Assembly (NCBI RefSeq): GCF_016086655.4
Contig: NC_092584.1
Coordinates: 15,489,907-15,553,906, forward strand
DNA length: 64,000 nt
Source of the DNA: Lepeophtheirus salmonis
Taxonomy: Eukaryota; Arthropoda; Copepoda; Siphonostomatoida; Caligidae
Direction of reading: 5' to 3'
Part shown: positions 31,945 to 43,230 of the stretch, one piece after another
Position numbering within the stretch: the stretch's first letter is position 1
Layout: each line of letters starts with the position of its first letter
Position numbers and translations under genes: made by a program
Notes under the pieces: model-generated
What the model saw: only the letters and a program-made list of their open reading frames with translations
Told to the model about the DNA's origin: nothing
Databases searched by the model: none

Positions 31945-33720
31945 CAAGCTCCGACTGGAAAGGGTCGTAGTTTGTCTTTTAAATATGGAAGAATATTTAT
32001 TATTCAGATCTTGTAACAAAAATACAATGTGATCGAGGAAGTATTCAACCAAATAACCTCCCATTTCTTCCAACCCGAGGTGGATTTCTTTTTGACAAGA
32101 GATTTACACGTGAAGTCAAATACCATATCTTAGATGAGAGACGATCAAGTGGAAGCTTTAGATTTTTGAAACGGTTTATAATGTCTAACTGGCAACACCT
32201 AGGGACCAATAGCCGAAAGTCTCATTTCATAGGCGCATAACTAGTATTGCAGCTTATTTAGTATTGAATTCTTATTAATTGTTCTATTATGAAGAACTAT
32301 CTGTAGACTTTAACGTATACAATCTGTATTGGAAACCCGTATTAATATATTTTTATTAAAAAAAAATTACATATGCGTGAACTTCTTCTAAGCCATCCAT
32401 GGAGCACCCGTTTTCTTATCTGTTGTCCAGGTGCTTGAGATGTCCAAGACTTAGTTGATGTTACAGCTATCAGCAGAAAGAGGATGATGTAAGAGAATTA
32501 ACACATGTCGTAGAGGGTGTGAGATTCAGTGTGACCAGATTCTTATTGTAAAGTTTTGATATCTGTTTATAAAATTGCTAGGGTAGAACGCTATAGTATA
32601 GAATTACAAAAGTATAGATACGCTTTTAATAAAATATGACATTAATACAGTAGACTTAGTTCATGTCTACAATTAATTATTATTAAGCAAAACAAAAAAT
32701 ATCTAATTTGATTATTTTAAATAGTCAAGCAATAAAAAAAAAAAAAAAGGTGAGTATCATAGTATAGACAAACCTAGATTTAATACAAGGACTTCCTACC
32801 TATAGGGGCCCTGGTTTAAATTATTATTAGTCCAATAATAATACTTACAACTGCATAATAAAATTCAGATCCATCCATTGAAAATGAAAGTTTATTCATT
32901 AGTAAGGAACAGATTTTTTTTTAAATATGAATAATTACTAATTATTTACAACTAATTAGGATTGATGTATTTATATCTTTTCTTGCCTAGCCCTAATTAA
33001 TAAAAAGTTAAACATCGAAAAGATAATCATTTTTTTAGTTGTTTATGTAATTCCTTTATACATAATATTAATCAAGCATTGGTATCCTTCATAAAGATGG
33101 CATCGGAATTGGCGTCAATTTTAGTATTAGTACAACTCTAGTAAGAACCTAATAAGTTTTTTTATTTTTTTATATATGAAATGTGTGATGTTTCTTATCT
33201 AAAATGGAAATATACTATCCCAAAAAGTAAATCTTGACTCATCTCTAAAAACCTATGAAGGACTCGAATTCAGAAATGAAGACAATGATAAAATTTCGCA
33301 AGTAGCAACAAAAATAACACCGTAAGATTATTACAGGATTTGAATAATAAATAGATTAATATTCTCCCGTATTTAAAAGACAAACTACGACCCTCTCTAG
33401 TCGGGGCTAAAAATGGTAAAAAAGTACTTTTTTACAGATCATGAAAAATACATCTATAATTTATGAATTTTTATTGAATATTCATTGTCTTCCATTATAT
33501 GCATCCTACAAAGTTCCGATTATAAATAAACTATACTCTTAGTTAATTAAATAATTTTAAAAACCATTAGTTTTTGAAGATTTTTTTCCAACCAAATTAT
33601 ATATGTAATGTAATTTTCGTTTTACAATAAGAATCTGGTCGCCCTGAATCTCACACCTTCTACTACATCGATTCAAGATCGTGTGATAGAGAGCATAAAA
33701 TGTTCCGATATACCCTACTC
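31945..33720. repeat. Short inverted blocks in a scrambled element
   Basis: GGGTCGTAGTTTGTCTTTTAAA (31964-31984) is inverted at 33371-33396. GGTGTGAGATTCAG followed by GACCAGATTCTTATTGTAAA (32517-32557) is inverted at about 33620-33660. The order of the blocks differs between arms, so this is not one simple palindrome but probably two partial plus-strand copies and one minus-strand copy of the same unit. Confidence 0.45.
32007..32236 (+). pseudogene. Unidentified relic coding segment
   Basis: A 75-codon open frame without an initiator follows a possible acceptor TATTATTCAG. It reads KIQCDRGSIQPNNLPFLPTR, then GGFLFDKRFTREVKYHILDE and a basic stretch ending TAA. Composition looks protein-like, but I do not recognise the family. 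Its position suggests it belongs to the degraded retroelement next door. Confidence 0.3.
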
Positions 33721-33897
33721 AAATAACGAAGATATTTGTGAATTAAAATGGTCAAAGTCTACGTGAGCAAACATTCAAAAAAGTATACATTGGTTACCTA
33801 CAAGATATGAGTGCTCTTATTAAGTATTTACCATATTTTGAAAATTCAAACTTAATGGGTGAGCGAAGTGCAATATATGTAGTTGTTTGTGATCTTT
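33655..33897 (+). pseudogene. Unidentified relic coding segment
   Basis: Two overlapping frames, the first with VIESIKCSDIPYSNNEDICE and ending TGA at about 33763, the second with EQTFKKVYIGYLQDMSALIK then an ERSAIYVVVCDL ending. A one-base shift would join them into about 80 residues. No family recognised. Probably part of the same degraded mobile DNA. Confidence 0.25.
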
Positions 33898-33937
33898 AGG
33901 CAATGACGAAGTCAATGATAATCTCCCGTTAAAAAGT

Positions 33938-33986
33938 ATAAGATAGAATGGTCAAATTCCCAGAGGCGGGAAATTGAACTCGATAT
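33938..33986. repeat. 49-bp direct repeat beside the DD37D element
   Basis: AAGATAGAATGGTCAAATTC and CAGAGGCGGGAAATTGAACT are repeated at 35868-35916 inside the P-like relic. The left copy ends 14 bp before the TA target of the DD37D element. Confidence 0.7.
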
Positions 33987-34001
33987 GTCAAATCATGTAT
34001 A

Positions 34002-35293
34002 CATGTGTGCGCGTCTAAAACTGAACACTCTGAAATTTTTAAAAATGGTAAAATAATTATGTAATTTTTAAAGTGGTGGACGAGTTAATTTATTTTACAT
34101 GAAAGATGAGAGTCTTAGACACATGTCTATTCAATATGGCCACCCATGTTCTCCACTACCAACTCCAGCCTGGACCGGAACTTGCTGCATGACTTGGCGA
34201 TGAAGCTCTGGTCGAGGTTGGCTCAGGCATTCTTGAGAGCAGACTTCAGCTGGTCCTTGGACTTGTATTGGACTCCCGATAGCATCCCCTTTAAACGCCC
34301 AAACACTGCGAAGTCAAGCGGCGAACAATTAGGCGAGTGAGACGGCCAAGAATTCCGATCGAAGTAGGTTGGAGTCTCGATCTGAAGGAACTCTTGGGTA
34401 AATTTGCTAGTGTGGCAGCTGGCACTGTCCTACTGTCACCACCACTTGTCCCCATAAGTAGCCCTGGCCCAAGGGAACACTTTGTCCTTCAAGTATTGGC
34501 AGTACGTCTCGGAGTTAAGCCTCTCGGGGTCCTCCAAGAGGATGAGATCACATTTTTGACCGTCAGACGCAACAAAAACCATTACCTGGAGGTTGGCGAA
34601 GTTCCATTCCTTACCCATATACACCACGTCATCATCCCTAGCACCGAGAGACTCCTCCAGATAAAATTTGGTGTCGTTGGCCACCATCTCGCCTAGGCTG
34701 AAGGGCGTCTCATCATTGAACAAAACGACGACATCGGGTGGCTTTTTCTTATGCTTGTTGAGAAGAATCTTCGATCTTGCGAGGCGTTTTTCCTTGTCTA
34801 CAGGGTTGAGGGCTTGACGAGGGGTTCTCTTGTAGACCTTAAGGTCAAGATCTTTCTTAACTAGCGGTTCCTGGCCCTTTTGCTGGCGTTGAACTCCCCG
34901 GAGAGGCCGCTGACGGTGACCTTGCCTCTCTTGTCCTCGACAGACTTTTTCCCGGCAGAAACCACCTTCGAGGCCTCGACTTAGATCTTGTGGTCACCTC
35001 AGGAGTCCCTTTGGCTACCACGCTGTAAACGGTGGTGCGGGTGCAGTTCAGAACCTTGGCAATTTCAGTGGGAGTTTTCCTCCGTGCGGAAAGTTCCAAA
35101 ATTGCAACTCGACGTCTCCCCATATTATCGCCTGTTGTTTCACTGTTGCTATTTAGATTTTGCTGTGGAGTTTTGTTTAAAACTAGTCAAGACCCTTGCC
35201 TCGAAGTATAAACTGGTTCCAACTCATTAAAATCACGAATATATGGATGGCGTAAAATGTAATGGAGTGTTCAGTCTTAGACGTGCACACCTG
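34002..35293 (-). mobile_element. Tc1/mariner element, DD37D type, 1292 bp
   Basis: Inverted ends of 29 bp (CATGTGTGCGCGTCTAAAAC at 34002 and its inverted partner ending 35293, 26 of 29 matching) are flanked by TA on both sides. The minus-strand transposase spans 35123-34127. It has a helix-turn-helix start (ELSARRKTPTEIAKVLNCTR), NDETPF with the probable first Asp, VFVASDGQK, QDSASCHTS with the second Asp, and CSPLDFAVFG with the third. Counting gives 37 residues between the last two Asps. The tail is FRSRLELVV...GGHIE. Stops after the WW at about 34436 and in the LKNA segment, plus a frameshift near 35000, inactivate it. Its G+C content is higher than its surroundings. Confidence 0.88.
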
Positions 35294-35295
35294 TA

Positions 35296-35785
35296 TACCG
35301 TTTTATATACGACTTGTTATCCTAAGAATGATTTGATAGAAGAAATTTAAAAGAAGTACCTGAATCCCTATACTTTTGCCACATGAAGAATCTTAAAAGA
35401 AATTGTTTAGTGTTTTTTAGCTGGCCCGTTAATTTGTAATTGGTAGTGTAAAGAATGAATTTTCTTTTCCTTAGCAGTGGTCATTATTATTTAGTGAACA
35501 TCATTTCCTAAATAGATTCAATTATATTCAAAACATGTTAGAACGAAAGCATTGAGCCAAGTAGTGCATCGAGCACCGTTCTAGCAGAATGTATGGTCAA
35601 TATTTGTCATAATATTTTCGCAAGACGTCGCTTCTCTATGACGTCAATCATTTATTTATTGTACGCTTGGATTTAAACTTTAGGATCTAATAAAGAGGGA
35701 TGAAGCACGCCTCACACTCTAAAATTGCTGTAGGGAAAAAATTAATTATTTTGTTCATAGATTTTCTTCTTTTTTTGAATAACCA
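35296..35785. other. No gene recognised
   Basis: Spacer between the DD37D element and the P-like relic. Nothing is recognised on either strand. Confidence 0.5.
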
Positions 35786-36200
35786 CTAAGGTGAAGAAGT
35801 GTTTTCAATTATACATGCATATATGATTTTATAAATGTTATCATTTATTATAATAATCGACGTATATTTTAAGATAGAATGGTCAACTATTCCCAGAGGC
35901 GGGAAATTGAACTCGATACTTGCGACTTTAATTATATTTATAAATCTCAAATGGAGCCCAATTGCTTCTTCATATGGAGATTTATCCTCAAGACTAACAG
36001 CAAATTTTAATTTTCTCGAACAAATTAAATCATACCATTTTCTTAATGTATCCATAAGCCAAGCAGTGACTAAAAGATTTTTACAACATTCATTCTCTAG
36101 CACAATATATCTAAATGACTCTCTTTAATCATGAAATCAAAAATTTAAAGCAGGCCTATCCTTCATTTTATCATATTTACTGACTTTTGTTTCAGATTTG
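35786..36200 (-). pseudogene. P-like (THAP9-type) transposase relic
   Basis: The minus-strand frame 36103-35786 reads CCKNLLVTAWLMDTLRKWYD, then LICSRKLKFAVSLEDKSPYE and EAIGLHLRF. This fits the middle of P-element/THAP9 transposases, where a segment before the RNase-H-like core ends ...FID-(W/F)FD-(M/L)NSR. Upstream minus-strand sequence (KMKDRPALNF) could be the family's KMRVKLA block but has stops. The ending FNFPPLG contains the 49-bp repeat also found at 33938. Family call is by pattern only. Confidence 0.35.
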
Positions 36201-37615
36201 TCAAATTTACAAACGGGTTTTAAAGCAAAGTCTTTTTGAAAATCTGCGACAATTTGAAAATGACTTAGGTAACAATTCCCTCCGATAAAATAATATCATT
36301 AGAAAGAAGAAGATTTCTCCAATTTTTCATCAGATGGGAAAGGTCAGCATGAAAGTGAATTTTTCAATTTCGTTAGCTGAATAATTAATTTTATTGTTAA
36401 ATTAGATTTAACTCCACAATTTATACAAAATCATCGCCACATAGCTACATTTTGAGAACCCATACGAGTTGAAATAATTTAACTATTTAAGAAGAGTTGT
36501 ACGTGTGTATGTCGAGCTATGATGAGTTTTATGATGCAAGTTTCCTAAATGATTTTTTTTGTCTTCTCCTGAACACCTTTAATATCCATGTCCAAGTCAT
36601 CAAAGGCTGTAGAACAAGTACAGAACATTTGATTTTTATAATAATTCTTTTCTTAAAACTAAGATGTCAAAATTGGAACACAAAACTGAATTGACTAAAA
36701 AGCATATATATTAAATATTAAAGATCTAATATATATAAGGTGTGTCAATAAGAGATTTCTTTGCTTATGTTGACAATTGTACGGGCTATTTTGATGACGT
36801 CACAGAGGAGTCAATTGAGAAGGAAATTCAAATTTATATAACTAATTGTATTTATACATCATACAATAGTATTTCATTTACATATGAGACAATTCTATTG
36901 GTGTAAATTTCCCATGATTACTGTAGTTAAATTAATTTTTTTTTAAATAGATTAAAAGTTATTTTTAATAATAATAATAATAAATAAAAGTCAAAATATT
37001 CATTTTTAAATAAATATAACCATCAGTATAGTGAAGAAATTAATAATGTATTAAGAATAAATGGACAAAATTTGAAAAACTCATTTCAAAAAACATAAAC
37101 TAACAATAAGATCTTAATTTTTCATTTATTTTTAATGTAATAAAAATATAGTCAATGTAATTATCTTGCTAACATAACCGAATATGATACCTTAAGATTT
37201 TGACCATTCCCTCTAGATAAATATATATTAATAATACTAGGGAAATCAAGTTATAATTTTGGTACATTTTAACTAACCATTATCTTCAATCAAGCAACTA
37301 TTACACATTATTTTTAAAGTCCTAGAACAATCTTCCACTTGTTTTCTATCACAAAAGGCACTCACAAGTAATAAAGAAATCACTAATCAGGGGTTAGGCT
37401 TAAAGTGTGCAGGTTATATAATGATCCATATAGACCAGACATTTCTGCATTATATGCATAAAGAAAATGAATGAAATAGTTTTTTTAGAGTAGAAGACGA
37501 AGCAGAGTTGCCTTAAGGACAAAATGACTCAAAAACTTCAACTAAGGAGCAGTGGATGGAGAATGAGAACTATCCATGTTCCTTTCTGGATATTCCAGTT
37601 GATTATTCTGTCGTT
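36201..37615. other. No gene recognised
   Basis: AT-rich DNA with AATAATAATAATAAATAAA near 36967-36985. The 36497-36694 frame has no motifs. No dispersed repeat was recognised. Confidence 0.5.
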
Positions 37616-37734
37616 TTATGGAGCTCCATAGTTCTTATATGTAGAAGTATACGATGATCTCGTAAAATATTTGGAGGAATTTATGTATTCTTGAGCATTG
37701 AGGCAATGATTCGATAGGTCAGAAGTCATTATCA

Positions 37735-38123
37735 TAGACCTTGATGTGAGTCGCATTTGCACAATGTAGGATTCTTCCATTAAAGGAGATGATATCCACC
37801 GGATGAGGTGCACAGAGGAGAGATCCCTTTAACATGAAGTTGAAAAGAGAAGAGGTATTGTATATCTAAATAGAAAAAAAAATATGAATTCCCAAGAGGG
37901 GAAAGGATGGGTTGATGCAGATGAATATATCCAAAGATCCATCCAAATCACTATGAATTAAATGTATTTCCACGCAGTTCAGAACTTTTTTTATCGCCCT
38001 TCGGCTTCTAGTATTTATCAGTAGTGAGTAAGACTGAACTTGAGTCCCTTGTGACGTCATCAAAAAAGTGATAATAAAAAGTAAACAAAAACGATGTTCA
38101 CATGAAATTTGTTCAGGATTCAC
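37735..38123 (-). other. Possible minus-strand exons, unidentified
   Basis: The frame from ATG 38123 carries a hydrophobic stretch (FCLLFIITFLM), then SRRAIKKVLNCVEIHL and SDLDGSLDIFICINPSFPLLG. A good acceptor-like tract (TTTTTTTTTCTATTTAG) ends at 37867. Beyond it another frame reads FNFMLKGSLLCAPHPVDIIS then FNGRILHCANATHIKVYDND. Both look protein-like, but I found no donor that joins them cleanly and no family. Could be an unrecognised small secreted gene or chance. Confidence 0.25.
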
Positions 38124-38816
38124 GTAACCTCAATAAAAAAATATAAACACCCTCCGTAGATCATAGGTGATTATGGTTATGTATTTTTGTTTAAAATTAA
38201 CTTTTATCAATTTTATTAAAAGGGTTTTATTAAGTGTTTTAAAAATGGATTATTGTGTTTATATGTAAAATAATAGTAATCCAATGACTGCTTAACAAAA
38301 TGTTGGGGGATATTCTCTTCCAAAATTACATTTTGGATTTAATTTGTAAAATGTAATTATCTATTCAAATATTTCAATGATTATTCCATAAAAAATAAAT
38401 AAGTATATGAGAAGATAATAGCAAAATAATAATATAACAATTGTTTGGAGAAAAAGGGATTCAGAATATGGTAATAGTGTACCAATGAAACGAGTTAATA
38501 AAAATCGTAATCAAAAATTGCAAGAAGTAATATAATTCCAATGAAAAATTAAAACTTCTGAAAGCAATATCATGGAATTTACATTCTTTTTAATTCATAT
38601 TATATTATAGGCATATAATTATGCAAATAATTAATTATTAAATAAAACAAAATGTTAGTATATACACACTTAAATGAAAATAATTTCACCTATTATTAAC
38701 CAACAAACGAATTTAATAATTTATTCAAGCCATTTGTACATAATTTGTAGCCACGAGTGTATGTGCTCATGAATTATGGATATTAACGCTGAGGAGTTAT
38801 AACTTATATGCTTATA
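38124..38816. other. No gene recognised
   Basis: Very AT-rich spacer before the inverted-repeat arm. Nothing was recognised. Confidence 0.5.
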
Positions 38817-39828
38817 GCTTAGCTATGGTTGATGGGCTCCAAGAAGTGGTCTTCAGAAAACTCATAAAAGACAAAACAACTGTTTAAATGGTCACAACAA
38901 CGAGGGTAGTTACATTGGGTGTTGCATTATAATTAACAATTGTATATATCCTTCATGATAATAGTATGTTGTTATATAAGCATACCTAAATAACGGGGGA
39001 AAATCTTTTTTGATGCTCTTAATAGGGAGTAATATCGCCGGACATTACTACATAATTAGCTTTTGCTCTAAATCTTTACGATGAATTTATTTCTAACATT
39101 TTTTTATTAATATATTTATTGCCTAATTTTATGATTTTGACATTTACTTTATTATTAATAATTAGTTAGATGTCATCGGTAGAGATATATCTATCCTGTG
39201 CACAATTGTATATAGCAACTTCCACATGAAGAAGAGGGGTGATTATCTTTTTGATTAAACTCCACGTCTCGCTTGTGTATTGCAACCTAAAGTTATGACA
39301 TATTTAACTGAATTCTGATGTTAGAACAAGAAAAAATTATCTGGATCAATCTATTATTTCAATATTCTGTATTTATAATTTATTATTATTAATAGTTATA
39401 TGATTTTAATTGTTTAATTATGTATATTTAACTTAAATGTTTAATGGTTTATTTTTCAGTATGTAGATTATATTTAATTAAAGCCTTCTTTTTTAAACTT
39501 TGAGCTTCAAATATATTTCAAATACTCTACTTTGTCGTTTCATTAGCTATTATTCTGAGAATAAGGTTCATAATGAATTACAATTTCATGGAGTGTGACG
39601 TTTTCAAATCTACTGTAACGGATAAAAAACGTCGAAGTCAATTATACGTAGTACATCTTCATTAAACATTTTGCTAACAAATACATTCGTTATACCCTCA
39701 AAAATCATAATAAAGCAGGCAGATGATAATCACATCAGTATTTTAAACAATGATACCATATGTCTTTTTTCCCCCCTCCTCCTTGCACACGTTTTTCTCT
39801 ACAATATTATCAACTATAGTTATAAGCA
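38817..39828. repeat. Long inverted repeat, arm B
   Basis: Reverse-complement partner of 7905-8839, about 30 kb away. It starts GCTTAGCTATGGTTGATGGG and ends AATATTATCAACTATAGTTAT. Compared with arm A it has about 78 extra bases at roughly 39268-39346 (from CGCTTGTGTATTGCAACC to ATTATCTGGAT), either an insertion here or a deletion in A. The frames at 39671-40034 overlapping its end are not supported. Confidence 0.8.
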
Positions 39829-39834
39829 AGGTTG

Positions 39835-40435
39835 TGCCCGGTTCAGGTTCAGCGGTTCTATCAGTCCCAGTCTCAGTTCTTTCATTTCAACGGGTTTGGT
39901 TACGCTTTATCAGCCTAGGTTCCGGGGTTCACTCTCAGTTCCTTTTTATACAGGCTCAGTCTGGTAACATGTATTTAAAACAAGGGGTGTCGCTAGAAAA
40001 TTCGGCCCCAGGAAATGATGTTAGAGACAAATAGAGCCGGAGTTACCTTATACTCAGAGTTCGTAGGACCCCAAGTACCAACAATGGCGCCGAAAATTAA
40101 GGTTGCTTAAGATATAAGTTTTCAAAGTGGGGGCTGTGAGGGGGGATGTGTGCAGAAAGATGGAGAATTGAGGATTGCTTTCAGTCTACAGAATCATAGT
40201 ACAAATGTTTTGTATTACGGGGACCTCAGGTAAAAATGTATAAGTGTATGGTGTAGGGGGCCTTCACCTATTAAAGTTTGGGAAACCCCGGCTTAAGAAA
40301 TATTAAATTTATCATATTATAGGGGGCTAAGAATCTTAGTAGCGCACCTGGATTTTTATATTTCTATTTGGAGGAAAGGTTGCGTAATACCATACAACTT
40401 ATGACGTGTATCATTTATATAAAATTATGTAGATT
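39835..40435. repeat. Dispersed repeat, inverted copy of 1205-1690
   Basis: Reverse-strand landmarks include CTGATAAAGCGTAACCAAAC, TGTTGAAATGAAAGAACTGA, CTTAAGCAACCTTAATTTTC and TACGCAACCTTTCC. It directly abuts arm B of the long inverted repeat, whereas at the left end of the window the two families are 6 kb apart. Confidence 0.5.
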
Positions 40436-41082
40436 ATCCAGATTATCGTAGCTATGAAAAGTCATTACAGATAAACTGTTCTCCTCTGAAACATTCTTCA
40501 AATTGTTCACAGTAAAATTACCTAGAAAAAATAAGAAAGAGTGCAATTGTAAAAAGTAAGATTCGTAATACAAATTTAACTAAAGAGAGAAGAAAATAAT
40601 CAAGAGAGCTGTATTGAAACACAATCAAATAAAACTCTAGGTATTATGTAATATTATAAGTCGTAGCATGTTTCCATTTTGTAAGAATTCAAGTATGACC
40701 TTGTTTTTTTCTATATTCTCGTAATCTATCAAATGTGTGATAGATGGGGTAAGTTTTTGCTTTATCATTCTATACAATATATGGGATCGCAAAATATACA
40801 TGGTAATATGAATATATTTCGAGGGATGTGCGTTGTTATTTATTAGGTTTTTTTACCTTCCTTGCGTTTATAATTGTCTATTAGTATTTTATTTGTTTAT
40901 TACGACAGCTTATTATAGTTGTACCATCTTGCAGACATTAATTTATACTAATTAGTATAATTACTTACATATGTACCGGGTAGAAACTTGAAACTTAGAC
41001 ACTTGGCAAGGGTAAAAAAGAAAATAGATTGCCATTCTTTAACTATACATTAAACAAAAATCTTTATTAATCTTTTCCCATG
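40436..41082. other. No gene recognised
   Basis: AT-rich spacer. No gene or repeat recognised. Confidence 0.5.
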
Positions 41083-41220
41083 AAATCGATTTATTCTATT
41101 CGGCCGTCAGTGGCCTCACAGATGGATACAAACCTCTTGTGAAAAGAGTTATAAGTATTGCGAATGAAGTTCGGATACTTTTTACCAGGTCGTCCATTAG
41201 TTTTAATTCTCAACAAGATA
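41083..41220 (-). pseudogene. Tc1-like transposase C-terminal relic
   Basis: Minus strand reads LRIKTNGRPGKKYPNFIRN then FHKRFVSICEATDGRIE and a stop. This is the conserved Tc1/mariner tail (F-KR---CIEA-GG-IE). Only about 40 codons remain. Confidence 0.45.
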
Positions 41221-41261
41221 TAATTTATTAATTAGCAATAGAGTTTCAACAAATTAATTAT

Positions 41262-41757
41262 ATAAATAGATGTGTGTCTGAGCTTTCTTCCTCATTAACG
41301 TAGCCGCCCTTAGAACTAATTATGGTTTCCAGGTGGCGTTGGAAGGTCTGGAATCCGCTATGGATTTTGCCCTCTGTCATAATGTTCCAGTGCTGCTGAC
41401 AGTGGCTTTGAGGGCATCGGTGTTTGGAAGGTGGATACTGCAGTCCTTCCCCTCGAAGTGCATCTTAAAGGAGTAGTTGAGGGGATTGACATCAGGGATG
41501 TAGGGAGGGTGCAAAAGTGTCAAAAAATATTTCAAAAGAGGTCTCTCCACCCTCACAAGGCTCATTCCAGCCACTTTTTTGATAGCTCTCTGTACAGTCT
41601 AGTGTGAAACCCAAAGATCTCCTGTATGATCCCTTCTTCCTTTCCAACTTTTTGGACTTACTAATGGCGTAGACAGGGTTCTTGGAGACGCCAAACTGCT
41701 TTGGATGCATTAATGAAAATTTGTCAATTACACTAAAGTTCCTTTTCTCGACTTGTA
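41262..41757 (-). pseudogene. Rearranged mariner/Tc1 relic
   Basis: Minus-strand pieces: FGVSKNPVYAISKSKKLERK (41710 onward, helix-turn-helix region), then PPYIPDVNPLNYSFK (the third-Asp block PPSSPDLNPLDYS with Asp changed to Asn), LPNTDALKATVSS, and in another frame QHWNIMTEGKIHSGFQTFQR with ETIISSKGG. The middle of the transposase is deleted and the remainder is frameshifted. GAGGTCTCTCCACCCT and TTCTCGACTTGTA are shared with 15915-15965. Confidence 0.6.
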
Positions 41758-41984
41758 AGTAAGCTACAGAACTCAGGTTTTTTTTTTTTTTTCTAATATA
41801 TTGAAATATGAATTAAATTAAATTCATCAACCTTCATTAATTATCGAGTGAGTAGGTGTTCAGATTTCCATGGACTTCACCTTTCCTATAACTTGTATTA
41901 GAAATATGTCATTCCATCGTTATAGAATCTTATTTCCGTATTGTAGTTAAAAAGTAACTATTAATTAAAAATAATTGGATGTTT

Positions 41985-42230
41985 TTCTGAAATCAACCTA
42001 ATTTTCTGTGCCTTTGATTATATTAAAATATAAATGTTTATCATTGTTATTAAGTAGTACTCGATGCAGGATTTAAGTCTTTTTTTATTTTGAAAGCCAT
42101 TTGATGAAGCTTCATCCAGATTTATTGCAAATTTGTTCATTTTATATACTTAAAGTATCAAGTTTCTGTCCACAAAATGGCGTCTCATTCAATTATGATC
42201 CAATTAATGACGTCAATAAAAAACAACCTA
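41985..42230. repeat. Family-3 dispersed repeat, diverged copy
   Basis: Landmarks TTTGATTATATTAAAATAT, TTTATCATTGTTATTAAGTA, GCCATTTGATGAAGCTTCAT, CCAGATTTATTGCAAATTTG, AAAATGGCGTCTCATTCAAT, ATGACGTCAATAAAAA follow the same order as in the 20.4 and 25.8 kb copies. Confidence 0.55.
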
Positions 42231-42330
42231 TAAATAGATGTAAAATCTCCCAAAAATGATAATTAACAGTTAATAATTTATTATGTCATATTGTCACAAA
42301 CCGGTCATCAAATAATGAAATGCTTATAAC

Positions 42331-42776
42331 TAGTGTTCAGTCGGCCTTTATTTATTCGGTCTAGTCTAGTCTTAGGACCGTCAGTCCTTGGGACCTGTCC
42401 TTATGACTGTCTGTTCTTGTGACCAATTCTTAGGACTATGAGTCCTTGTGACCGGTCCTTAGGACTCTCGGTCCTTGGAATTTTTCATAAATATATCGAT
42501 GGTTTATTAAGGAAAAATATTTGTAATATGTATATGTAATAAGATTATTGCACATATCTTGCAAAAATATTATATTTTCATGATAATACAATTATGAAAC
42601 CAAGATTTCATATTGTTATACTTGATGCTATTACATAACAGAATAATTACAAGGAGGAAAAACACCTTTATTGACGTCAAGAGGAACCAGTTTTACTTTC
42701 TTTAAGGACCGATTGGATTAGATGGGACTGAACTGTACTGGATTGCGGTCCTAAATAAGGAGACACAACACTACGT
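42331..42776. repeat. TAGTGTTG...CAACACTA repeat, GGTCC-rich copy
   Basis: Ends AACTAGTGTTCAGTC and AGACACAACACTACG are imperfectly inverted. 42360-42482 is an array of degenerate units such as TTAGGACTCTCGGTCCTTGG, GTCAGTCCTTGGGACC, CCTTGTGACCGGTCCTTAGG. The right third matches 790-975. Confidence 0.5.
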
Positions 42777-43230
42777 ATGACTCCTTCACCATTGTACAAA
42801 GATCAAAAATAAACTGGATCCTTTTTGATGGCGCTATCTAATAACATGCAATATATGTATAACTATAATATTTTTTTGTTGATTGATTTAATCAGGCCCA
42901 TTATATTAGTGTTTTAAACCTGAATTTGCTTTTGTCAACTTAATTATATTTCCTGCATTTAAATGAAGATTAGCTCAACAGTTGGACCTAACTAGTTATA
43001 CACCGTAGGATTTCGGGTCTTATACACCCTCCCCTATTTATGTAGAAAAGGTTGATAGATAAATTAAAAATTACAGGTGAATTATGATGGGGAGTGATGT
43101 CTGTTGAAAAAAAAAAATGAAGAGGTTTCCAAATTGTTTTAATTCAATAATAGATGGAAAAACTAGATGGTTGTTGAGATAGAACGGGTCTTGGAGCTAG
43201 ATCCGAAGTGGATGGGTACGTTAAAAGTTG
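42777..43230. other. No gene recognised
   Basis: Spacer between repeats with no supported open frame. Confidence 0.5.

Noticed and set aside
33938..33986. tRNA-like TTCAATTTCCCGCC on the minus strand
   Set aside because: It resembles a T-arm, but no A box lies upstream and the same 49 bp falls inside a longer coding-like relic at 35868.
34146..34696. Plus-strand frames of 64 and 119 residues
   Set aside because: Shadows of the minus-strand DD37D transposase, which has the recognisable catalytic blocks.
35835..36128. 97-residue plus-strand frame
   Set aside because: The opposite strand carries the more protein-like P-type segment. Only one of the two can be the source and the minus strand fits a family.
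39671..40034. 94- and 98-residue plus-strand frames with Ser/Val-rich content
   Set aside because: They span the junction of two dispersed repeats whose other copies do not keep the frame.
42360..42482. Possible CRISPR-like or regulatory array of GGTCC units
   Set aside because: Units are degenerate with no constant-length spacers, and the organism is a eukaryote. It is part of a dispersed repeat.
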